A stretch of 64,000 nt of DNA from Eucalyptus grandis (lineage: Eukaryota; Streptophyta; Magnoliopsida; Myrtales; Myrtaceae): positions 18,117,561 through 18,181,560 of the forward strand of contig NC_052618.1 of assembly GCF_016545825.1 (NCBI RefSeq), in the 5' to 3' direction. Shown piece after piece: positions 23,237 through 32,464 of the stretch (positions are counted from its first letter, which is position 1; every line of letters begins with the position of its first letter). The notes below the pieces were generated by a model. It saw only the letters and a program-made list of their open reading frames with translations. It searched no databases and was not told the DNA's origin. The translations under genes and the position numbers were made by a program.

Positions 23237-23244
23237 TATATAAA
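23237..23244 (+). promoter_or_regulatory. TATA box of the BAHD pseudogene
   Basis: TATATAAA followed by ACAAGCA and, shortly after, GGGACAGATC. This matches the arrangement at 12978 upstream of the intact gene. It shows the duplication included the core promoter and that this copy was a full gene, not a processed copy. Confidence 0.55.
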
Positions 23245-23361
23245 ACAAGCAATAATGATACATGGGACAGATCATAGTGTATGCCTTCTGAAATTTTTGC
23301 TCTTTCGACCAAATTAGTTCCATTTTGAAGTTCTATACATATCCTGAGAAGCCATCCAAGA

Positions 23362-24630
23362 ATGAAGGTGAAGCACAGTGGAAGAAGGCGGTGAAGCCAT
23401 CAAGCTTCGCCTCAGTACTGGCGAAACTAAAGTTGTCTTCAATAGACGAGCTTCAAACGCCGGCTTATGTCGGCATCGTCTTTCCATTATAGAGACAATG
23501 CTGAGAATTCAGGAGTTGATATTCTCGAAGGCTTCACCGGACGGAGGGAGTCCCTTTCGGAAACTCTTAACAATCTTTTATCCTATGGCAGGGAGATATA
23601 TTGAAGACGACGGTTGCTTCATCGACTGTAACGACCACGGTTGAGCTCGTGCATGCCAAAGTGAACGATCGATTGGATTTGCTCAATCATTTGTCGAAAT
23701 TCCCAAACGAGGTAGCAGGCAATCCCTTGGTTGTGATTCAAGTGAACATGTTTGAGTGCGGTGGATTAGCCATTGGCCTGCGTATTTCATAAGATCGGCG
23801 ATATGTGCCTATGGCCATGTTCATGAATTCTTGGGCCAACATGTGCCAGGGCAACATGCACAAGATAGTTCGTCCAAGTTTCGAGTTATCGTCTATATTC
23901 CCCCGAAAGCAGTCATCCTTCGAAGTTGGCCGGAACCTATATTCATATAGAAATTCGTTATCAGTACACGTTCAGGTTCGACGGTAGGCTATCTCCAAAC
24001 TCAAAGCCCGGAGCTGCGCCTGATGCGCCGGATTCAATCACTGATAATTTGCAGCCATCAAGGGTAGAGGTCGTTTCGGCACTAATAACTAGGGCGCTTG
24101 TTAATATCGATTGAAACAAACATGGCAGACTAAGGCCTTTTGTGTTTGCATGACGATGAACTTGTGCGTGAGAAAATCGGTCTCACGATACCTACTAATT
24201 CTTATGGCAATCTATACCGTGATTGCCGCTCGATTCGGTGGATTCGCCAGCCAATGAAAGCGAGTTGGGTTCAAAAGTGGTGAACAGGATGAGCGAAATG
24301 GTACGCAATTCCAAAGCAGGGTATGCAAAAGTAGTAGATGGAGAGAAGCTACATTCAATGGTGAAGGATTCTCTAATGGATTTCACGGAATTGGTGTTCC
24401 CAAGTGAAGAGCATCTTATTCCCTTTTAGTAGCTGGTGCCGGTTCCAGCTATTCAAGAACGACTTTGACAGGTTGGGGACTGGCTCTAGTTGGCCTCGCG
24501 TCGGTAAAATTTGGGTTGGTTTTCTAATTGACGATGAAGATGATGAAGGAATCTATGTGGGTGACTCTCAAGGAAGATGAGGATGATTCCTTTCAAACAT
24601 GATGTGGAGATCCAAGCAATTACTTCTTAG
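23362..24630 (+). pseudogene. BAHD acyltransferase pseudogene, paralogue of the gene at 13067
   Basis: Starts at an ATG equivalent to that of the intact gene, but the frame shifts within about 12 codons and again repeatedly. Stretches readable in different frames include FYPMAGRYIEDDGCFIDCND (from about 23574), NPLVVIQVNMFECGGLAIGL (about 23720-23780), the HxxxD as HKIGD near 23790, SRVEVVSALITRALVNI (about 24060) and SSWCR near 24430. The DFGWG motif is destroyed (NDFDRLGTG near 24455). The C-terminal FLIDDEDDEG remains near 24525. The 3' flank is alignable to the intact gene up to about 24665. Frameshifts at several sites plus loss of DFGWG exclude a functional enzyme. Confidence 0.9.
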
Positions 24631-24945
24631 TCAGAGATACATGTTGCCCAAATGTTATATCATTTGCCATACTCATTGTATCTAAAAATTTAGCAAATAG
24701 TGCAAATTGAAACGATAAATTGAGGTCTTCATAGAAAATATATAATTTGCACCGTCATTGAAAACAAGATTTTACGTGAAAATGGATTTTGTTGGGTCTC
24801 TTGATAAAATATTTGCTCTTGTGAGGAAATTCGTTCATTATGTTTGTCAACATAATGTCCATATATGTGACAATTGCAACAAGGAATCAAAACCAGGCAA
24901 GAAAACATTCGGACTCCAAATCCTTCTCACCCTAAAGAAAAAAAC

Positions 24946-25236
24946 ATGCCTGAATTGTTCACTACTACAAATATAGAAGGGGACGAAGTTCTAATTATAT
25001 CGTTAAAAAGAAAACGAAAGAAAAAGAAGTACGACAAAGAAGTCGGCAAGGATCTTAAATGCATCATAAGTTGTCCCCGAAAAGACAGAATTGCTTATCT
25101 TTTAGACCAATCATTAGCCTCTATCGACACTACCCATAAAGACATGGTCGGGAGAATCTTGCTCGTGGTCCATATCGACCGGGATGGAATCTCTTGCCCG
25201 AGCATTACTGAATTTTTTTTAAAAGTACAAGTTTAA
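24946..25236 (+). CDS. Hypothetical lysine-rich open frame abutting the array
   Basis: 96 codons from ATG 24946 (the frame stays open upstream to about 24874 from a non-ATG codon). It has a KRKRKKKKYDKEVGK basic tract and a C-terminal half (ISCPRKDRIAYLLDQSLASI, then GRILLVVHIDRDGI) that looks more protein-like than random. The last codons and stop fall inside the first bases of the retrotransposon array (from about 25221), so any original C-terminus was lost there. I do not recognise the family. It may be the truncated end of a host gene or old transposon coding sequence, or chance. Confidence 0.2.
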   Translation: MPELFTTTNIEGDEVLIISLKRKRKKKKYDKEVGKDLKCIISCPRKDRIAYLLDQSLASIDTTHKDMVGRILLVVHIDRDGISCPSITEFFLKVQV

Positions 25237-25401
25237 AGCCGAGCTACTTGTCACTTTGATAGAGCTTTGATATACTTGCACTAAGTAAAGGTTTAACTCG
25301 AAAGAGACCTTTATGTATGTATATTAATCTTACTGAAACTTTGGCTGTATGGTTTTTAAAAATTTTATTTTGAAATTTTGTTTTACAAACAAAGTGGGGA
25401 T
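25221..25401 (+). mobile_element. Truncated 3' tail of a further copy at the array's left edge
   Basis: From AAAAGTACAAGTTTAAAGCC at about 25221 to the LTR1 start, the sequence matches the 181 bp that precede every other LTR in the array (for example 30681-30860). Left of 25221 the match stops abruptly. It is the remnant of an internal region whose remainder is absent. Confidence 0.9.
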
Positions 25402-26182
25402 TGTTGGAATTTTGTTTGTTAAAACAAAATAAGTGCTTTTTACTTTGTCCCACATAGAAAAGGTGGGAGCAGGAGGATTAGTTTATTAATGAGGAATTTC
25501 CTTTTGTAGTTAAAGGAGTGATTAGGTGGGGCTAGACCCACCATACCCGCGTGCGGGGTGCGCGGATAATTGCGCGATTTTGGCGCGATTATTTGGCGCA
25601 CTTAGCACTTTGCACGCCTGCGCGCCCGCGGTTTAATTAGCATTAATCCCTTGCTTTTTATTTATTTATTTTATTTTATTTTATATTTTAGTTCAAAGGT
25701 TGCCTTTTAATTTGAGAATTTCGGAAATGAAATATAAATGAAAATTCGAAATTCTATTTAAACATATATATTTATATTCCGAATTTTATTTGTGCCTTTT
25801 CAAGACAACCTTTGGAAAATTACTTATTCGGTTTTTTAATTTATCCGAAGGATTGCAATTGTTCGTTTTTTCGACTTCTTCCGAAGAGTCGCGTTGGTTT
25901 ATCCGAACAATTTTCTAAAGACATGTTTGTTCGCAATTTTCACGAAGAGTTGCAAGACCGTTTCATATAAATACTTGTCATTTTCGGAAAGAAATAAGTG
26001 GTCATTTTTCGAGTCTTCTTTCTGAAAAACTGCAGCCAATTTTTCGATTGTTTTTTAGAGAGACCCTGGAGAAATATTAGAATTGCTATCTAGTATTCTC
26101 ACTTGAGACTTTGTTGTATCCTGGAGGAAATTTGCCGGTGACCATTAGCAACGTAGTGGGGCAAATAAATCCTTAAAGAAAG
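25402..26182 (+). repeat. LTR1 of the array (representative LTR, about 0.78 kb; 3' border approximate)
   Basis: Starts TGTTGGAATTTTG directly after the polypurine tract AAAGTGGGGAT. A CpG-rich block with repeated GCGCGATT/GGCGCA words lies at about 25546-25635. A TATA box TATAAATA at 25966-25973 puts the transcript start (start of R) near 26000. The 3' border cannot be fixed because the sequence is periodic. TGATATCACGCC at 26183 is the only weak resemblance to an initiator-Met primer binding site. CA dinucleotides at 26149-26150 and 26162-26163 are alternative LTR ends. Later LTRs in the window begin at the positions given for each unit. Confidence 0.75.
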
Positions 26183-26291
26183 TGATATCACGCCTCAAAG
26201 TCCGAGTTGTTTTTACTCGATCCGATTTCATTGTTCTACCCATTTCGCAGACTTATCTTTTACAACAATTTTAAGGATTTATTTTGCTGCA

Positions 26292-27007
26292 ATGGAGTCG
26301 GAGACAATCAAAGTTATGAATCAAGATATGGTCAAACTAGACCGGTTCGATGGGAACAATTTTGCTCGCTGGAGGGACAAGATGATGTTCTTACTCACTG
26401 CTCCGAAGATCTCCTACATTCTGGATCCTAACTTGGCGCCTATAGAAGATCCTACGCCTACTTTCGATGGAGGACAGCCAAGTGCAGAAGCCATTGAGAG
26501 GGTTAATAAGGAAAAGAAGAAACGTGCGGAGGATGAATTACTTTGTCGAGGACACATTCTGAACACACTCTCCGATCGTCTGTACGACTTATTCACTGAA
26601 ATGAAGTCGGCCAGAGAAATTTGGAATGCACTGGAATTCAAGTACAAAGCGGAGGAGCAAGGTACCAACAAATATCTAATTGCAAAGTATTTTGATTACA
26701 AGTTTATTGATACTAAGCCCTTGCTGGAACAAGTCCATGAATTGCAAGTGATTGTGAATAAGATTCGTGCTCTCAAGATTGATATTCCGAAGCTTTTCAA
26801 GTTGGAGCAATTATTGCGAAATTGCCTCCAAGTTGGAAAGACTATGGAAAAAGGCTGATTCACAAGTCGGAGGACTTTACTTTGGAGCAAATACAGAAAC
26901 ATCTTCGCATTGAGGAAGAGTCACGTTCACGTGATAATTCTGTTTTGTATAATTCCAAGGTGAATTTTGTGGATAAAAACGGAAACTCGGCCAGAACTTC
27001 AAAGTAA
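26292..27007 (+). pseudogene. gag: Copia Gag, unit 1 (frameshifted)
   Basis: Gag forms the cytoplasmic virus-like particle that packages the element RNA. The frame starts at MESETIKVMNQDMVKL, contains the family-typical RFDGNNFARWRDKMMFLL, and carries a UBN2-type Gag region (REIWNALEFKYKAEEQGTNK). In this unit one A is missing near 26788 (ATTCCGAAG against ATTCCAGAAG elsewhere). The frame therefore ends at 26858, and the rest of Gag is read in another frame up to the stop at 27005-27007. Confidence 0.9.
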
Positions 27008-30000
27008 AAAGCGGGGGGCATAAATTCAAGAGAACACAAAAGAAGCAAAAGGGTTGCTGTTTTGTATGTGGCAAACAGGGACACTACGCGAAGGATTGCT
27101 TTCAACGTAAGAGCTTTTCAAAGGACAAGAACATTCCGGTGGTGAAAGCAGATGCAAATCTGGTTGAAGAAAATTATGTAGCCATGATTTCGAACATGTT
27201 TTCGAACATGGAAATTTCTGAAATAAATGATGCTATGGCTATGGTTTCTGAAATTAATTCTACCACTGTCCAATCCAGTTGGTGGATAGATTCTGAGCAA
27301 CTGTTCATGTGTGTAAGGACAAATACATGTTCAAGCAATTTGAAGAAATTGTTGACTCAAGTGTTCAAGAGGTCCCGATGGCGAATAATGCTCTTGCAAA
27401 GGTTGCTGGAAAAGGCACGGTGGAGATAGACTTCACTTCTGGAAAGAAGATAACTCTTCTTAATGTGTTATTTATACCCGAAATTAGGAAGAACCTAGTT
27501 TCTATTGATTTACTTTGTAAGAGGGGGTTTCGGGTTTTGTTTGAATCCGACAAGGTTATCCTATCGAAAAATGGGCTGTTTGTTGGGAAGGGTTATGCCA
27601 ATGATGGCATGTATCAACTGAGTATCAATAATAATATTTCTAGTTCTGCTTATACTTGTCGAGTCTTCAATTTTATGGCATAGTAGGTTGGCACATATAA
27701 ATTTTCGTTATTTGAAGAATATGAAAAAATTAGACTTGATAAATTTCAGTGGCGAATTTGATAAATGTGAAATATGTGCTAAGTCAAAACTTACTAAGAA
27801 GCCATTTCCTAGTGTTAAAAGAAATTCGAATTTATTGGATTTGGTTCATAGTGATATATGTGAATTTAATGGTATGCTAACACGTGGAGGTAAAAGGTAT
27901 TTTATTACTTTTGTGGATGATTGTAGTAGGTTCTTATATGTTTATCTCATGAGATCGAAGGATGAAGCATTTACCATGTTTAAGAAATATAAAGCTGAAG
28001 TAGAGAATCAATTAGAAAAGAAAATCAAAGTTCTACGATCAGATAGAGGTGGAGAATATTTCTTAAATGAATTCTCTTCATTTTGTGAAGAACATGGTAT
28101 TATTCATCAAGCTTCAGCACCATATACTCCACAACAAAATGGTTTGGCTGAAAGGAAAAATCGATCTCTTGGAGAAATGGTCAATTGTATGCTTTCAAAT
28201 TCAAAGCTACCAATTAATCTTTGGGGAGAAGCATTACTTGCTGCATGCTATATTCATAATAGAATACCTTCCAAGAAAAATGACATAACCCCTTATGAGA
28301 TATGGAAAGGTAGAAAGCCAAATTTGTCATATCTTAAAGTGTGGGGGTGTTTAGCGTACTACCGAGCTCCAGATCCTAAGAGAACAAAGCTCGGTCCTAG
28401 AGCTATCAAAAGTGTTTTCATAGGGTATGCTGAAAATAGTAAAGCTTATAGGCTTCTTGATTTAGAGTCTAATGTCATAGTAGAGTCGAGAGACGTCGAA
28501 TTCTTTGAGAATAAATGTTTTACAAGTTCTGAAATGATTGAAAATAATTCAAGATCTAGGGAAACTCAAAGTGATTTTCAAGAGAAAGAAACGAATCCTA
28601 AAGACATGATTGAACCAAGGAGAAGTACTAGAGCTAGGAAAATAAAAGACTTAGGTCCTGATTTTATTACTCATGTTTTTCTTGTTGAAGGAGATGGAGA
28701 TAATAATGTGGTAAATAAATACCCTTTAGTGTTAAATTTAGAAGATGATCCTGGAAGCTTTGATGATGCTATGTCTTCTAGAGATGCTTCTTTTGGAAAG
28801 AAGCTGTGAATGATGAAATGGACTCCATTATGTCCAATAATACTTGGGTATTAGTAGATTTACCAAAAGGATCAAAACCTATTGGAAGCAAATGGGTTTT
28901 TAGAAGAAAATATCATTCTGATGGTTCTATTCAAGCTTTTAAAGCTAGGCTTGTAGTTAAGGGATATAGACAAAAAGAAGGTATAGATTATTTTGATACA
29001 TATGCTCCTGTTGCACGTATAACTTCCATTCGAGTTCTTTTTGCTCTAGCTTCCATTTATGATCTTTGTGTTCATCAAATGGATGTTAAAACTGCTTTCT
29101 TAAATGGAGACTTAAATGAGGAGATTTACATGGAACAACCGGAGGGTTTTGTTCTTCCTGGAAATGAAAGAAAAGTATGTAAATTGATTAAGTCTCTTTA
29201 TGGACTTAAGCAAGCTCCTAAGCAGTGGCATGAAAAGTTTAATTCGGTCATATTGTCAAATGGTTTCATCAATAATAGTGCCGATAGGTGTATATACTCT
29301 AAATTCACTAAAGACTATGGTGTCTTAGTGTGCTTGTATGTTGATGATATGCTTATCTTTGGAACGAATATGACTGGAGTTAATGAAACTAAGAAGTATC
29401 TAACTTCCATGTTTAAAATGAAGGACTTGGGTGAAGTAGATACTATCTTAGGTATTAAAGTCAAGCAAAATAGTGGGGGTTATTCTTTAAGCCAATGTAG
29501 TTATGTTGAAAAATTATTAAATAAATTTCAACATCTTGGTTTTAAAGAAATAAGTACTCCATTTGATTCTAGTATTAAATTAAATTATAATACTGGTAGA
29601 GCGGTGGCACAACTAGAATATGCAAGTGCTATAGGGTCTTTAATGTATGCGATGCATTGTACTAGACCCGATATTGCTTTTTCTGTATGCAAGTTGAGTA
29701 GGTATACAAGTAATCCAAGTACAGAACATTGGAGAGCTATTACTAGAATTTTTGGTTATCTTAAGAGAACTAAAAATTTAGGATTGTTCTACAATAATTA
29801 TCCGGCTGTATTAGAAGGATACACCGATGCTAGTTGGATTACAAGTGTGGGAGATGAGCGTTCCACTTCTGGATGGATCTTCACACTAGCTGGAGGTGCT
29901 GTATCTTGGGCGAGCAAGAAACAGACATGTATAACTCACTCAACAATGGAATCTGAATTCATTGCTTTGGCGGCAGCTGGGAAAGAGGCTGAATGGATTA

Positions 30001-30290
30001 GAAATTTGTTGTTGGATATCAAATTATGGCCTAGTCCTATGCCTCCTATTTCTATCCACTTTGTGATAGTCGTGGCCACTTTGGCAAGAGCCTATAGTAG
30101 CACCTATAATGGTAAGTCTAGACATATTAGTTTAAGACATGAATATGTGAGACAATTGATTAAAGATGGTACCATAACAATTGTCTATGTGAGGTCAAGT
30201 AAAAATCTTGCCGATCCTTTGACGAAGGCTTTACCAAGACATATGGTAATAACGACCTCACAAGAAATGGGGCTGAAACCCTTTAATTAA
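27008..30290 (+). pseudogene. pol: Copia Pol, unit 1 (four frame breaks)
   Basis: Order: CCHC zinc knuckle (CFVCGKQGHYAKDC, about 27059-27100), protease, integrase, RT and RNase H. Breaks: a 6-G run just after the gag stop; loss of one G in the protease active site near 27294, so the catalytic DSGA is not read; an extra T near 27655 between protease and integrase; loss of one T near 28793. Integrase (27688-28809) and RT/RNase H (28806-30290, 494 residues with YVDD) are each open. The RNase H tail reads through because two indels (CACTTTGTG and GTGGCC, about 30058-30078) compensate, but the HCDS residues are lost. Confidence 0.9.
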
Positions 30291-31747
30291 AATCACCAAT
30301 AATGGTAACCCGACCTTTTCTAGAACATCACTAGTTACAAGGTTTAATGGGTAAGAACAAGTTATTGAATGTGATTGTTTGATACCGACATAGCCCCGAT
30401 ATGAGAAGTCGGTATTGTCATTACGTTTTGTAGGCTGAATTGAATTCTCAATGAAGTATGATACAAGTTTGTAGTGTGTTGATAGTAACAGAAACACATG
30501 GTAGATACTTCACCTATATGAGCTTAGAAGTGGTGCCGCTTCTTACGAAAGTGAGGGTTGCTTTCTAGAGAGCTCATGAAACAGGATCAAGCACAAGGCC
30601 ATAATAGTGCGGAGTAATATAGAAATTCTCGCTGAAACAAGAGGTTAGTGTATGTGTGGTATGTCCGGTTCTATTACATAAAAGTACAAGTTTAAAGCCG
30701 AGCTACTTGTCACTTTGATAGAGCTTTGATATACTTGCACTAAGTAAAGGTTTAACTCGAAAGAGACCTTTATGTATGTATATTAATCTTACTGAAACTT
30801 TGGCTGTATGGTTTTTAAAAAATTTATTTTGAAATTTTGTTTTACAAACAAAGTGGGGATTGTTGGAATTTTGTTTGTTAAAACAAAATAAGTGCTTTTT
30901 ACTTTGTCCCACATAGAAAAGGTGGGAGCAGGAGGATTAGTTTATTAATGAGGAATTTCCTTTTGTAGTTAAAGGAGTGATTAGGTGGGGCTAGACCCAC
31001 CATACCCGCGTGCGGGTGCGCGGATAATTGCGCGATTTTGGCGCGATTATTTGGCGCACTTAGCACTTTGCACGCCTGCGCGCCCGCGGTTTAATTAGCA
31101 TTAATCCCTTGCTTTTTATTTATTTATTTTATTTTATTTTATATTTTAGTTCAAAGGTTGCCTTTTAATTTGAGAATTTCGGAAATGAAATATAAATGAA
31201 AATTCGAAATTCTATTTAAACATATATATTTATATTCCGAATTTTATTTGTGCCTTTTCAAGACAACCTTTGGAAAATTACTTATTCGGTTTTTTAATTT
31301 ATCCGAAGGATTGCAATTGTTCGTTTTTTCGACTTCTTCCGAAGAGTCGCGTTGGTTTATCCGAACAATTTTCTAAAGACATGTTTGTTCGCAATTTTCA
31401 CGAAGAGTTGCAAGACCGTTTCATATAAATACTTGTCATTTTCGGAAAGAAATAAGTGGTCATTTTTCGAGTCTTCTTTCTGAAAAACTGCAGCCAATTT
31501 TTCGATTGTTTTTTAGAGAGACCCTGGAGAAATATTAGAATTGCTATCTAGTATTCTCACTTGAGACTTTGTTGTATCCTGGAGGAAATTTGCCGGTGAC
31601 CATTAGCAACGTAGTGGGGCAAATAAATCCTTAAAGAAAGTGATATCACGCCTCAAAGTCCGAGTTGTTTTTACTCGATCCGATTTCATTGTTCTACCCA
31701 TTTCGCAGACTTATTTTACAACAATTTTAAGGATTTATTTTGCTGCA

Positions 31748-32464
31748 ATGGAGTCGGAGACAATCAAAGTTATGAATCAAGATATGGTCAAACTAGACCG
31801 GTTCGATGGGAACAATTTTGCTCGCTGGAGGGACAAGATGATGTTCTTACTCACTGCTCCGAAGATCTCCTACATTCTGGATCCTAACTTGGCGCCTATA
31901 GAAGATCCTACGCCTACTTTCGATGGAGGACAGCCAAGTGCAGAAGCCATTGAGAGGGTTAATAAGGAAAAGAAGAAACGTGCGGAGGATGAATTACTTT
32001 GTCGAGGACACATTCTGAACACACTCTCCGATCGTCTGTACGACTTATTCACTGAAATGAAGTCGGCCAGAGAAATTTGGAATGCACTGGAATTCAAGTA
32101 CAAAGCGGAGGAGCAAGGTACCAACAAATATCTAATTGCAAAGTATTTTGATTACAAGTTTATTGATACTAAGCCCTTGCTGGAACAAGTCCATGAATTG
32201 CAAGTGATTGTGAATAAGATTCGTGCTCTCAAGATTGATATTCCAGAAGCTTTTCAAGTTGGAGCAATTATTGCGAAATTGCCTCCAAGTTGGAAAGACT
32301 ATGGAAAAAGGCTGATTCACAAGTCGGAGGACTTTACTTTGGAGCAAATACAGAAACATCTTCGCATTGAGGAAGAGTCACGTTCACGTGATAATTCTGT
32401 TTTGTATAATTCCAAGGTGAATTTTGTGGATAAAAACGGAAACTCGGCCAGAACTTCAAAGTAA
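31748..32464 (+). CDS. gag: Copia Gag, unit 2 (238 aa, open)
   Basis: Complete for the copies seen here: 238 codons from the ATG of MESETIK to a TAA directly after NSARTSK. The frame remains open 108 bp further upstream only to a GTG in the leader, so the ATG at 31748 is the sensible start. There is no zinc knuckle inside this frame; the CCHC box lies downstream in a different frame, after a 5-G run. Intact Gag frames also occur in units 3, 4 and 6. Confidence 0.88.
   Translation: MESETIKVMNQDMVKLDRFDGNNFARWRDKMMFLLTAPKISYILDPNLAPIEDPTPTFDGGQPSAEAIERVNKEKKKRAEDELLCRGHILNTLSDRLYDLFTEMKSAREIWNALEFKYKAEEQGTNKYLIAKYFDYKFIDTKPLLEQVHELQVIVNKIRALKIDIPEAFQVGAIIAKLPPSWKDYGKRLIHKSEDFTLEQIQKHLRIEEESRSRDNSVLYNSKVNFVDKNGNSARTSK

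Larger units (their letters stand above)
25402..30860 (+). mobile_element. Copia unit 1
   Basis: Most divergent unit by private changes: GTGCGGGGTGCG in the LTR (one extra G), a TCTTTTACA variant in the leader just before gag, CGCGAAGG instead of CGCCAAGG in the zinc-knuckle region, and TTGTCATTACG in the 3' non-coding part. It lacks the CATTT insertion in the LTR T-run, as do units 2 and 6. The 3' non-coding region (30291-30860) contains a perfect 8-bp stem ATACCGAC/GTCGGTAT (30382-30389 with 30408-30415) also present in the other units. Confidence 0.95.

Noticed and set aside
31640..31747. Upstream extension of Gag by 36 codons
   Set aside because: It would start at GTG in the untranslated leader beside the putative primer site. 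Units 1 and 5 carry small insertions in this leader that would put the extension out of frame with gag.
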